Source: an uncultured Sulfitobacter sp.
GTDB lineage: Bacteria; Pseudomonadota; Alphaproteobacteria; Rhodobacterales; Rhodobacteraceae
Assembly: GCA_947502265.1 (NCBI GenBank)
Contig: CANMZB010000019.1
Location: 16,204 to 80,203 of the forward strand
Length of the DNA stretch: 64,000 bases
Reading direction: 5' to 3'
Position 1 is the first letter of the stretch. Each line of letters begins with the position of its first letter. The translations under genes were made by a program, and so were the position numbers. This document shows, in pieces, positions 56,901 to 64,000 of this stretch. The notes beneath the pieces are model-generated. The model ran no database searches and was not told the DNA's origin. It saw only the letters and a list, made by a program, of their open reading frames with translations.

Positions 56901-58008
56901 GCTGTTGCATGTCGTCTTGGGTGGGGTCGGGGGTGTTCCACTGTGGCCACCAGGCAATCAGGCGGCCATCCAGTTCGATCACGCCGCCGGCATCGCTTGC
57001 GGGGCCGGCCTGTCCGTCCGGGCCAAGGCCGGTATCGGCGCGCAAGACCGCCCCCGACTGCGTATCGAGCAAGGCCGCATCGAAACTGTCGACACCTGAA
57101 TCGCGCCAGACAACCGAGACGATACCGTTTTGATGTTCGGTGATGGTGTAATCGGAATACAGGCCGTCGGGAACGGCAGGCAGGCTGAAAAAGACCTGTT
57201 CGGGTGTCTGGCTGCCGGTGGCGGGGTCATAGATGCTGCTGTAAAGATCAAGTTGACCGCTCTCCATCCAGAGCAACAGCAGGCGCCCGTCCTCAAGAGG
57301 TTTCATCGTCGGGCTTCTTGGCCAGTCGAGTGTGGTGTCAAAGGCGGTGAAGGCATCGGTGGTGGAGGACGCGGCATCGGCGAAATTCAGATCGGTGATG
57401 CGGACCGAAAGCGCATCATAGGCTCTAAAGGCGCTGAACTCCACGAAACGGCCATCATCAAGGAACTGGAACCAGCCCGAGACATTGCCGGTCGGGTCAG
57501 GCTGTCCGGGCAAGGCGGCCTCGTAAATATAGGTCAGTGACCGGGTGCCGCCTTCGGGGGCAAGTGTGAAAAGCGAATACCGTTGCCCGTTATTGGTCGG
57601 CACAATCAGGTTCAGATCACCGGTATCGGTCTCGTAGACTTCGGCTCTGTTGACGAAGCTGTTGATGTCATAGCTGCGCAGATCTGCCGGTTGCAGGGTT
57701 GTGCTGTCGAAGGTCTGGAGGTTGAGCGTGTCATCGTAGTTTTGCGCCCAGTAATAGCCGATGGTGCCTGCGTCCAGCGTGACGAAACCGCTCAACCCGG
57801 TCAGTTTGATGTCGTCGGGCAGGTCGATGGAAAACGGCGTGTAGAAATCCGCGCCGTCGGGATCAATCACGCCGCCCTCGGCGCCGTTGTCCTCCTCCCA
57901 CAACAGCACGATGCGGCCGTCATCGGTTTCATAGCTGCTGGAGAGCGTCGATTGCACGGATCTATTGATGTCGAGCGCGACCGTGCCCAAGTGTCTCACT
58001 GTCGTCAT
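53956..58008 (-). CDS. RTX protein I: predicted propeller, He_PIG-like and Calx-beta-like domains, RTX, common tail
   Basis: A 1350-residue secreted protein. The first 430 residues show repeated blades such as GRIVLLWEEDNGAEGGVIDP, GRLLLLWMESGQLDLYSSIY and NGIVSVVWRDSGVDSFDAAL. A He_PIG-like Ig domain follows (GLPDGLHYDDTTGHITGTPQ), then a Calx-beta-like segment (AIRGFDYTTPDGAARLTIEA; DRLEGTETIELTF). Next comes a region of about 250 residues with no recognised domain, then RTX repeats and the common tail, here ending GVFDIA. The tail is the most divergent of the nine (FFHIGIFGHGSDW). AGGA lies before ATG 58008. It is upstream of the small YPDV protein on the same strand. Confidence 0.85.
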   Translation of the reverse strand: MTTVRHLGTVALDINRSVQSTLSSSYETDDGRIVLLWEEDNGAEGGVIDPDGADFYTPFSIDLPDDIKLTGLSGFVTLDAGTIGYYWAQNYDDTLNLQTFDSTTLQPADLRSYDINSFVNRAEVYETDTGDLNLIVPTNNGQRYSLFTLAPEGGTRSLTYIYEAALPGQPDPTGNVSGWFQFLDDGRFVEFSAFRAYDALSVRITDLNFADAASSTTDAFTAFDTTLDWPRSPTMKPLEDGRLLLLWMESGQLDLYSSIYDPATGSQTPEQVFFSLPAVPDGLYSDYTITEHQNGIVSVVWRDSGVDSFDAALLDTQSGAVLRADTGLGPDGQAGPASDAGGVIELDGRLIAWWPQWNTPDPTQDDMQQHDLMGRVIWRDGTGAVDEDIFLIRADAPQRGTDILAGQSGELIVLLPDTPFGETLGRRTIERIQIDDPDADTGSAPEAQGFTFGERTEGIAFDYDLRAEFSDPDGDAFALTVTGLPDGLHYDDTTGHITGTPQVDFAPREPGTPAARADFDVTITARDATGRSMQLERNLLIREDTSAPTPTLTVDDVVLLENGAEAGVTLRLSNPVDYDISFNWAISDASRAIRGFDYTTPDGAARLTIEAGNTTALLRFTGLEDDRLEGTETIELTFTPDTPGHYIDGGDHVILIEDSATPALFANDGLLGMAAVALGQNSIAAAHDYLADLYTQGVKYVASVEKFIGGSAVATGAGATLGTGIDLADLFGITPEGRGGYEGNRTGRVSVWDSFAFDLSAQLPGPPDLDLGMAMTLLPVPFKPLVADDRADLSLGYNVSVGIFGGSLGVSQTGSTATGISGYDFTLASNLPVLNAQIALNAPAPGGRISFDAGDLATLLTFDLGPSASAGVTLGRIRNLTELDRNDLSTGDAFAAYDTIKNASEGPFSTSDGITGSPASETITGTTRGDHITGEGGDDTLIGGGGADLLYAGGEDIAGFVRLEGGTGDDMMVYGGAYSWHAFGGTGNDSYVIDMARVQDAFDDPSLNGQTPFVKITDTGGTNDRLILVTDRQINPETDMQLSMGSNGSLIVSAANRNFWGTGDPLSIEVEFQSGSTTRIEEIWFATANSDATQYASYKVTDFDARTTALLAAVDQSTGRDLRGSLLENILEGGDGNDRIIGGAGNDTLSGGDGADRINGGAGDDLIRGGDSINDLRDVIYAGAGDDTVDAGYGNDLVYGGDGNDSIAGGFGADRLIGQDGNDTLSGSAFGDEIFGGAGDDYINGGFGNDLINGGAGADAFFHIGIFGHGSDWIQDYSATEGDVLAFGRAGATANQFQVNYTNTDGAGRAGVQEAFVIYKPTGQIIWALVDGGAQDEITLRLDDGVFDIA

Positions 58009-58098
58009 ACCATGTGTCCTGCTCATATCCGTGACGGGCCTGTCGGCGGAATATTGCCCAGACTCTTTCAGCAAAACAACATCTTATTGGTGCGGGTC

Positions 58099-58973
<875 letters not shown>

Positions 58974-58977
<4 letters not shown>

Positions 58978-59825
58978 GTGTCTTGTTCCAATGTCTTGAG
59001 GACATCGCGCAGGCCGGTTTTCCAATCGGGTTGCGGGATGCCGAAATCAGTCTCTAACGTGGTGCCATCCATGCGCGAATTGAGCGGACGGGCGGCGGGT
59101 GTGGGATAATCGGCGGTGGGGATGCCGGTCACGGTGACGGTGCGGTTTGTCTGCGTGAAAATCTCGCGTGCGAAATCCGCCCAGGAGACGGCAGGTGTGC
59201 CGCCGAAATGATAGGTTCCGCCTGTGTCAGGGTCTGTTTTCATCTGGCGGGCTATGTCCAGCAGCGCGCTTGCGATGGCACCGGCGGGGGTCGGGCCGCC
59301 GATCTGGTCATTGACCACCGACAGCGCATCGCGGGTGTCCGACAGGCGCAGCATGGTTTTGACGAAGTTGTTGCCATGGGCCGAAAACACCCATGAGGTG
59401 CGCAGGATTGCGTGTTGTCCCCCGGCAGCGCGCACGCCGTCCTCGCCCAGCTTTTTGGTGCGGCCATAGGCGTTTTGCGGCGCTGTAGGGTCTGATACGC
59501 GCCACGGATCGGTGCCGGTGCCTTTGAACACATAATCGGTCGAGATGTGCAGAAACGGGATATCGCGCAGCGCACAGGCGCGGGCCATCGCGGCGGGGGC
59601 ATCGCCGTTGATGACCTGCGCCTGCGCTTCTTCTTCCTCGGCTTTGTCCACGGCGGTGTAGGCGGCGGCGTTGATCACCACATCGCAATCGCTGCCGGCA
59701 ATTATTGCAGCGCAGGCGGCCGGATCGGACAGATTGGCCAGATCGCGGCCAAGGGCGGTGACGTCTGCTTGCTGTTGCAGCTCGGTTGCGACCTGACCGG
59801 TTTTGCCGAAGACGAGAATGCGCAT
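58974..59825 (-). CDS. rmlD: dTDP-4-dehydrorhamnose reductase RmlD
   Basis: A 283-residue short-chain reductase for the last step to dTDP-L-rhamnose. It has [16 protein letters not shown] with the nucleotide loop, [20 protein letters not shown], the [10 protein letters not shown] motif and the catalytic Tyr in [11 protein letters not shown]. It begins three bases after the rmlB stop and overlaps rmlA by four bases. Confidence 0.95.
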
Positions 59826-59828
59826 GAT

Positions 59829-60878
59829 TTATCCCTTTTTAGTGCCTGTTCCCAGCCGTGTTCCCACGCCCTCGCGGTTTTGCAGGGCGCGCCACCAGTC
59901 CTCGTTATCGAGATACCATTGCACGGTTTTACGCAGCCCTTCTTCGACGGTGACGGACGGGCTCCAGCCCAGTTCCGTGCGGATGCGCGTGGGGTCGATC
60001 GCATAGCGCGCGTCGTGACCGGGGCGGTCGGTGACATAGGTGATCAGATCGGCATAGGGTGCCGCGGCGGGGCGCAGATCATCAAGGATCTCGCACAGGG
60101 TTGTGACCAGCTCGACGTTGGTGCGCTCGTTCTCGCCGCCGATGTTATAGCTGCGCCCCACTGCGCCCTCGGCCAGCACCTTGAGAAGGGCATCGGCGTG
60201 GTCCTCGACATAGAGCCAGTCGCGCACGTTGTCGCCTTTGCCATAGATCGGCAGCGGCTTGCCCGCGAGCGCGTTGAGGATGACGACCGGCACCAGTTTT
60301 TCGGGGAAATGATAGGGGCCGTAGTTGTTGGAACAGTTGGTGAGGACCACCGGCAGCCCGTAGGTTTCGTGCCATGCGCGCACCAGATGATCCGATGATG
60401 CCTTAGACGCGGAATAGGGCGAGCGCGGATCGTAGGGCGTGTCTTCGGTGAACTGGCCTGTGGGGCCGAGGCTTCCGAACACCTCGTCGGTAGAGATGTG
60501 ATGGAAGCGGAAACTGTCGGGCTTGCCACGGCCTTCCCAAAAGCTGCGTGCCGCTTGCAACAGCGTATAGGTGCCCATCACGTTGGTCTCGATAAAGGCA
60601 CCCGGCCCGTCGATGGAGCGGTCAACGTGGGATTCTGCGGCCAGATGCATGATCGCGTCGGGCTGGTGTGTTTCAAACGCGTCTGTCATGGCGTCTGCGT
60701 CGCAGATATCAGCCTCTATAAAGGTGTAATCGGGGCTTTTGGCGGCTTCGGCTACGTTATCGAGACAGGCGGCATAGGTCAGTTTGTCGATGTTGATGAC
60801 CGTGTGCCCGCGCGCGATGGCCAGACGCACCACGGCAGAACCGATAAAGCCGGCCCCGCCGGTGACGATTAGTTTCAT
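59829..60878 (-). CDS. rmlB: dTDP-glucose 4,6-dehydratase RmlB
   Basis: A 349-residue dehydratase for the second step of the rhamnose pathway. [20 protein letters not shown] carries the NAD loop, [15 protein letters not shown] and [13 protein letters not shown] carry the Thr-Asp-Glu catalytic set, and [15 protein letters not shown] carries the Tyr-Lys pair. The ATG at 60878 has GGAGGT seven bases upstream. That site lies inside a 25-base direct duplication that also copies the rmlB start onto the rmlC stop. The gene product itself looks intact. Confidence 0.95.
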   Translation of the reverse strand: MKLIVTGGAGFIGSAVVRLAIARGHTVINIDKLTYAACLDNVAEAAKSPDYTFIEADICDADAMTDAFETHQPDAIMHLAAESHVDRSIDGPGAFIETNVMGTYTLLQAARSFWEGRGKPDSFRFHHISTDEVFGSLGPTGQFTEDTPYDPRSPYSASKASSDHLVRAWHETYGLPVVLTNCSNNYGPYHFPEKLVPVVILNALAGKPLPIYGKGDNVRDWLYVEDHADALLKVLAEGAVGRSYNIGGENERTNVELVTTLCEILDDLRPAAAPYADLITYVTDRPGHDARYAIDPTRIRTELGWSPSVTVEEGLRKTVQWYLDNEDWWRALQNREGVGTRLGTGTKKG

Positions 60879-60912
60879 GACGCACCTCCGGTGACGATTA
60901 GTTTCATGACGC
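60859..60912 (-). repeat. Tandem duplication of the rmlB start region
   Basis: A 25-base segment at 60859-60883 is repeated exactly at 60888-60912 (period 29). Read leftwards, the upstream copy gives an ATG overlapping the rmlC stop and a mini-frame [10 protein letters not shown] followed by TGA, which overlaps the real rmlB ATG. The duplication has created the GGAGGT that now precedes rmlB. Confidence 0.85.
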
Positions 60913-61476
60913 GGCCTCATAGGTGAAGGGGGATTTGAAATCTTTCAGCAGGGGGGCGGCGGCGTCTTTGGGGGACAACACGGCTTCGGCCGAGGAAATG
61001 CCCCAGTCGATGCCGATATCCGCATCGTCGAACCGCACGGCACCGTCACAGTCGGGCGCGTAGTGGTCGGTGCATTTATAGGTGATTTCGGTATCGGGCG
61101 CGCGCGTGACAAACCCGTGCAGGAAGCCTGCCGGTATCCACAGCTGGCGACCGTTCTCAAAACTGAGTTCCTCGCCCACCCATTGCCCGTAAGTGGGTGA
61201 GCCGACACGGATGTCTACGGCCACATCGAACAGCGCGCCGCGCCCGCAGCGCACCAGCTTGCCTTGTGCATGGGGCGGCGATTGGAAGTGCAGACCGCGC
61301 ACGGTGCCTGCGGCTGCGGAAAACGAATGGTTATCCTGCACAAACGCGATGTCGAGACCGGCGTTGTGCATCGCTTGCGCATTCCAGCTTTCGGAGAAAA
61401 AGCCGCGATGATCGCCGTGGCGGGCGGGCGTGATGATCATCACGCCGGGCAGGTTGGTGGGCTGGACGTCAAGCAT
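60904..61476 (-). CDS. rmlC: dTDP-4-dehydrorhamnose 3,5-epimerase RmlC
   Basis: A 190-residue cupin epimerase. [37 protein letters not shown] (the active-site His in RGLHFQ), [20 protein letters not shown] and the [10 protein letters not shown] motif are all present. Start ATG 61476 has AGGAG upstream. It is the first rml gene after manC and is followed by rmlB, with a local duplication at the junction. Confidence 0.95.
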   Translation of the reverse strand: MLDVQPTNLPGVMIITPARHGDHRGFFSESWNAQAMHNAGLDIAFVQDNHSFSAAAGTVRGLHFQSPPHAQGKLVRCGRGALFDVAVDIRVGSPTYGQWVGEELSFENGRQLWIPAGFLHGFVTRAPDTEITYKCTDHYAPDCDGAVRFDDADIGIDWGISSAEAVLSPKDAAAPLLKDFKSPFTYEAAS

Positions 61477-61545
61477 GGCGGCTCCTGAGAAAGGTCTTTG
61501 CTCCCGCGTCATACGGGCTTGGGAGTATAATGAAAACCGTCTCGC

Positions 61546-62985
61546 TCAGGAGCGGGCATAGACGTCTTCATAACGGATGATGTCGTCCTCGCCCAGATAG
61601 CTGCCGGTTTGCACTTCGATCAGCACCATCGGCAGTTTTCCGGGGTTTTCCATGCGGTGCGTCGCGCCCAGCGGAATATAGATGGACTGGTTTTCGGTGA
61701 TCAGTTGCACTGTGTCCTCCACGGTGACCTTTGCGGTGCCTTCCACCACGATCCAGTGTTCCGAGCGGTGATGATGGCTTTGCAGGGAAAGCGCCGCGCC
61801 GGGATTGACCACGATGCGTTTGACCTGAAAGCGGCTGCCGGTGGCGAGGCTTTCGAACCAGCCCCACGGGCGGTGGTCGCGCGGGAATTGCGTGGCCTGT
61901 CTGGCGTCTTTGGATTTGAGCAGGGCAACGGCTTCTTTCACGCGCTGGCTGTCGGATTTGCGCGCCACCAAAACGGCGTCGGCCATGGCGACGACCGCGA
62001 TGTCGTCCAACCCGATGCCCACCAGTTGCAGCCCGTCGGTATCGGAGCGCAACAGCGTGTCGGTGCAGTCGATAGCATAGGCGGTGCCGGTGCAGACGGT
62101 GCCGGTGGCATCGGGGCCTTCCTCGGCCCAGACGGCCTCCCACCCGCCCAGATCGGACCAGCCGGCGGCGTAGGGCATCACGGCGAGGTTGTCCGCTTTT
62201 TCCATGATCGCATAATCGACGGAGATGTCGGGCAGCGTGGCCCAAGGGGAGGCGGCGAGACGGGTAAAGCCCAGATCGTTTTGCGCCCCCGCAAGGGCTG
62301 CGCGCACGGGCGCGATCAGATCAGGGGCGTGGGCGGCGTAAGCGGCAAGGATCGCGCGGGCGGAAAACAGGAAGATGCCCGCGTTCCACAGGAAATTGCC
62401 CGCGGCCAGCATGTCTGCGGCGCGCGCGGCGCAGGGTTTTTCGACAAAGCGCGCCAGCGGTTGCGGGCAGGGGGCCGTTGGATCGGCGCGCGCGGCCAGC
62501 TCAAGATAGCCATAGCCGGTTTCGGGTTTGTCCGGCGTGATGCCGAAAGTGACGAGATCACCGGCCTGCGCGCGCGGCCGCGCGGCCGCGACGGCGGCAA
62601 GGAAGGCATCGGCATCGGGGATCACATGATCCGACGGGGCCACCAGCATCAGCGCATCGGGGTCTGTGTCTGCCAGCATCAGGGCGGCGGTCAGAACGGC
62701 GGGGGCGGTGTTGCGCCCTTCCGGTTCGATCACGATGGCCTGCGGGCTTTGCCGGATCGCGGCGAGCTGTTCGGTCACGATAAAGCGGAAATCCTCGCCC
62801 GTGAGCACCACGGGGGGGGCAAAGCCTGCACCGGCAAAACGGCGGGCAGAAGCCTGAAACAGGCTTTCCTCGCCCATCAGTTTCGAGAATTGTTTGGGGT
62901 AGGATTTACGCGACAACGGCCACAGGCGCGTGCCCGAACCGCCTGCCAGAAGTACAGGGTGGATCGGGGGGGAAGTGTCGGACAT
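61546..62985 (-). CDS. manC: Mannose-1-phosphate guanylyltransferase / mannose-6-phosphate isomerase ManC
   Basis: A 479-residue type II enzyme. The N-terminal GTP-mannose transferase domain has [20 protein letters not shown] and later FVEKP. The C-terminal cupin is the phosphomannose isomerase part (RPWGWFESLATGSRFQVKRI; LQSHHHRSEHWIVVEGTAKV; YIPLGATHRMENPG). It makes GDP-mannose from mannose 1-phosphate and can isomerise fructose 6-phosphate. It fits with the phosphomannomutase at 6569. It leads the rml genes on the same strand with a gap of about 70 bases and no obvious terminator. Confidence 0.95.
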   Translation of the reverse strand: MSDTSPPIHPVLLAGGSGTRLWPLSRKSYPKQFSKLMGEESLFQASARRFAGAGFAPPVVLTGEDFRFIVTEQLAAIRQSPQAIVIEPEGRNTAPAVLTAALMLADTDPDALMLVAPSDHVIPDADAFLAAVAAARPRAQAGDLVTFGITPDKPETGYGYLELAARADPTAPCPQPLARFVEKPCAARAADMLAAGNFLWNAGIFLFSARAILAAYAAHAPDLIAPVRAALAGAQNDLGFTRLAASPWATLPDISVDYAIMEKADNLAVMPYAAGWSDLGGWEAVWAEEGPDATGTVCTGTAYAIDCTDTLLRSDTDGLQLVGIGLDDIAVVAMADAVLVARKSDSQRVKEAVALLKSKDARQATQFPRDHRPWGWFESLATGSRFQVKRIVVNPGAALSLQSHHHRSEHWIVVEGTAKVTVEDTVQLITENQSIYIPLGATHRMENPGKLPMVLIEVQTGSYLGEDDIIRYEDVYARS

Positions 62986-63119
62986 GATGCGCGCTCCGCT
63001 TGGGTCATGGGATGCAGAGAAGGGTAGCGAAAGTTTATAGCAAAATCATGGCAGAACCGTCATCCCTTGCAAGGCAACGGGCCGCCACGGGGCAATAGAA
63101 AAGGGGTATTGCCGTGCTT

Positions 63120-64000
63120 TTACTTTTGAACCTCGGGAGCCTTGTTCGAGCTGTCCATAAGGGGATTGATGTCGCCTTCGAGTTTGTCGGGATGGCGGAC
63201 GTAGTAATCGACAGTATTGAATCCGGGGCCGGGATTGCGCCCTTCATAGACACCCGCTGTCACAAAATGTAGGGCGGGATCTACGCCTGCCGTGCGCACA
63301 TCGGGATAATTGGCAAGATACCATTCCTCGTCAAAGAGGGAGTGACGTCTTACCATTTCGGCCTGGCGCTTGGCGTCCGGCTCTGCAGAGTGGCCTATCA
63401 GCGCAGACAGGCGGCCTTTGGGCTTGGACAGGCGCTGGTTCTGGATCTGGCGCAGGCGGATCTGTACTTGGCGATACTGGTCATCGTAGGCGGATTTTTC
63501 AGTCTTTTTGTGTATGATGGATTTTTGTTCTTCACTCGCAGAAAGGGTCTGTGAAAGAGCCTCTTCGAGTTGTTTGACATGCATCCTGTGGCCTTTGATC
63601 TCAAGGCTGCCGCGCTCCAGCTTTTGGGTGAGGGCGGTGATTTCGGTCAGATGCGTCTCGCGCTGCTGGCTGCTTGTGGCGTCGGCCTCATCGGCGCGGG
63701 TTTTAGCGGCCTGAATTTCGGCGGCCTGTGCTTCCAGCTTTTGAGTGAGGGTGGTGATTTCGGCCTGATGCGTCTCGCGCTGCTGGCTGCTTGTGGCATC
63801 GGCCTCATCGGCGCGGGTTTTAGCGGCCTGAATTTCGCTGGCCTGTGCTTCCAGCTTTTGAGTGAGGGTGGTGATTTCGGCCTGATGCGCCTCACGCAGT
63901 TTCCGGCTTGCGGTGTCGGCTTTATCGGCGCGGGTTTTAGCGGCCTGAATTTCGGCGGCCTGTGCTTCCAGCTTTTGAGTGAGGGTGGTGATTTCGGCCT
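63120..64000 (-). CDS. Coiled-coil protein with YPDV module (partial, start beyond the right edge)
   Basis: The frame enters from the right edge and runs 293 residues to a TAA at 63120. The visible N-terminal part is a long coiled coil made of 39-residue repeats (EAQAAEIQAAKTRADEADAT, then SSQQRETHQAEITTLTQKL), followed by KQLEEALSQTLSASEEQKSI. The C-terminal 75 residues hold the module seen at 3181 and 53341: FDEEWYLANYPDV ... ALHFVTAGVYEGRNPGP, then FNTVDYYVRHPD. The start must lie outside the window; an internal ATG at 63584 is not the true start because the same frame continues far upstream. The function is unknown; a glycan-linked scaffold or a glycosyltransferase accessory is possible. 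Confidence 0.75.
   Translation of the reverse strand, partial: AEITTLTQKLEAQAAEIQAAKTRADKADTASRKLREAHQAEITTLTQKLEAQASEIQAAKTRADEADATSSQQRETHQAEITTLTQKLEAQAAEIQAAKTRADEADATSSQQRETHLTEITALTQKLERGSLEIKGHRMHVKQLEEALSQTLSASEEQKSIIHKKTEKSAYDDQYRQVQIRLRQIQNQRLSKPKGRLSALIGHSAEPDAKRQAEMVRRHSLFDEEWYLANYPDVRTAGVDPALHFVTAGVYEGRNPGPGFNTVDYYVRHPDKLEGDINPLMDSSNKAPEVQK
63618..64000 (-). repeat. 117-bp tandem repeats in the coiled-coil gene
   Basis: The string TTTTAGCGGCCTGAATTTCG recurs at 63701, 63818 and 63935, exactly 117 bases apart, and the sequence between is nearly identical. A diverged unit precedes at about 63618-63700. The array runs into the right edge of the window, so the copy number is not known. 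Each unit encodes 39 residues of coiled coil. Confidence 0.9.

Overview
The window looks like most of an extrachromosomal replicon of a marine alphaproteobacterium of the Roseobacter group (Rhodobacteraceae). The GC-rich codon use, the divergent repA / parAB replication module with iterons, a DnaA box and two copies of a palindromic putative parS site (45999-49971), and the large load of polysaccharide genes all point that way. A RepA-type replicon that carries a complete dTDP-rhamnose operon matches what is known of roseobacter 'biofilm' plasmids. The assignment is inferred from gene content, not from a search. Both window ends cut a gene.

Layout. 1-8053: capsule/exopolysaccharide export and assembly (kpsT and kpsE leftwards, kpsM divergent, a large two-domain glycosyltransferase, a sulfotransferase-like protein, a phosphomannomutase). 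8260-14950: nitric oxide detoxification (NnrR-type regulator, DUF1858 redox protein, norCBQD, two small membrane proteins, DUF454 protein), with two NnrR/FNR-type boxes in the divergent gap at 9244-9479. 15179-17841: CMP-Kdo supply (kpsF, kdsB/kpsU) and a second sulfotransferase-like gene. 17922-45857: an accessory island dominated by RTX (calcium-binding, type I secreted) proteins, interleaved with a PLP decarboxylase, a family 2 glycosyltransferase and ugd, plus the fossils of an IS481-type transposase and of an ELWxxDGT-repeat gene. 45999-49971: replication and partition. 50125-53333: glmS and glmM. 53341-58008: a small YPDV-module protein and a ninth tail-bearing RTX protein. 58099-62985: manC-rmlCBDA read leftwards. 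63120 to the end: a coiled-coil protein with 117-bp tandem repeats and the YPDV module.

How it fits together. manC, the phosphomannomutase, glmSM, ugd, rmlABCD, kpsF and kdsB supply GDP-mannose, UDP-GlcNAc precursors, UDP-glucuronate, dTDP-rhamnose and CMP-Kdo. Glycosyltransferases, sulfotransferases and KpsE/M/T would assemble, decorate and export a surface polysaccharide. Nine RTX proteins (starting at 20489, 25915, 28002, 32141, 35292, 37136, 39325, 45857 and 58008) share an almost identical C-terminal end: an RTX block and a roughly 110-residue tail ending in (V/T)(F/Y)DL or FDI. Their N-terminal cargo is completely different from one to the next: leishmanolysin-like protease, TRAP solute-binding domain, CAP domain, nidogen-like domain, PPC-like repeats, CARDB plus Ig-like stacks, a predicted propeller, and one unknown fold. 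No type I secretion ABC transporter or membrane-fusion protein is present in the window, so the export machine must lie elsewhere. This interchangeable-cargo family with one common export tail is the most interesting system in the window.
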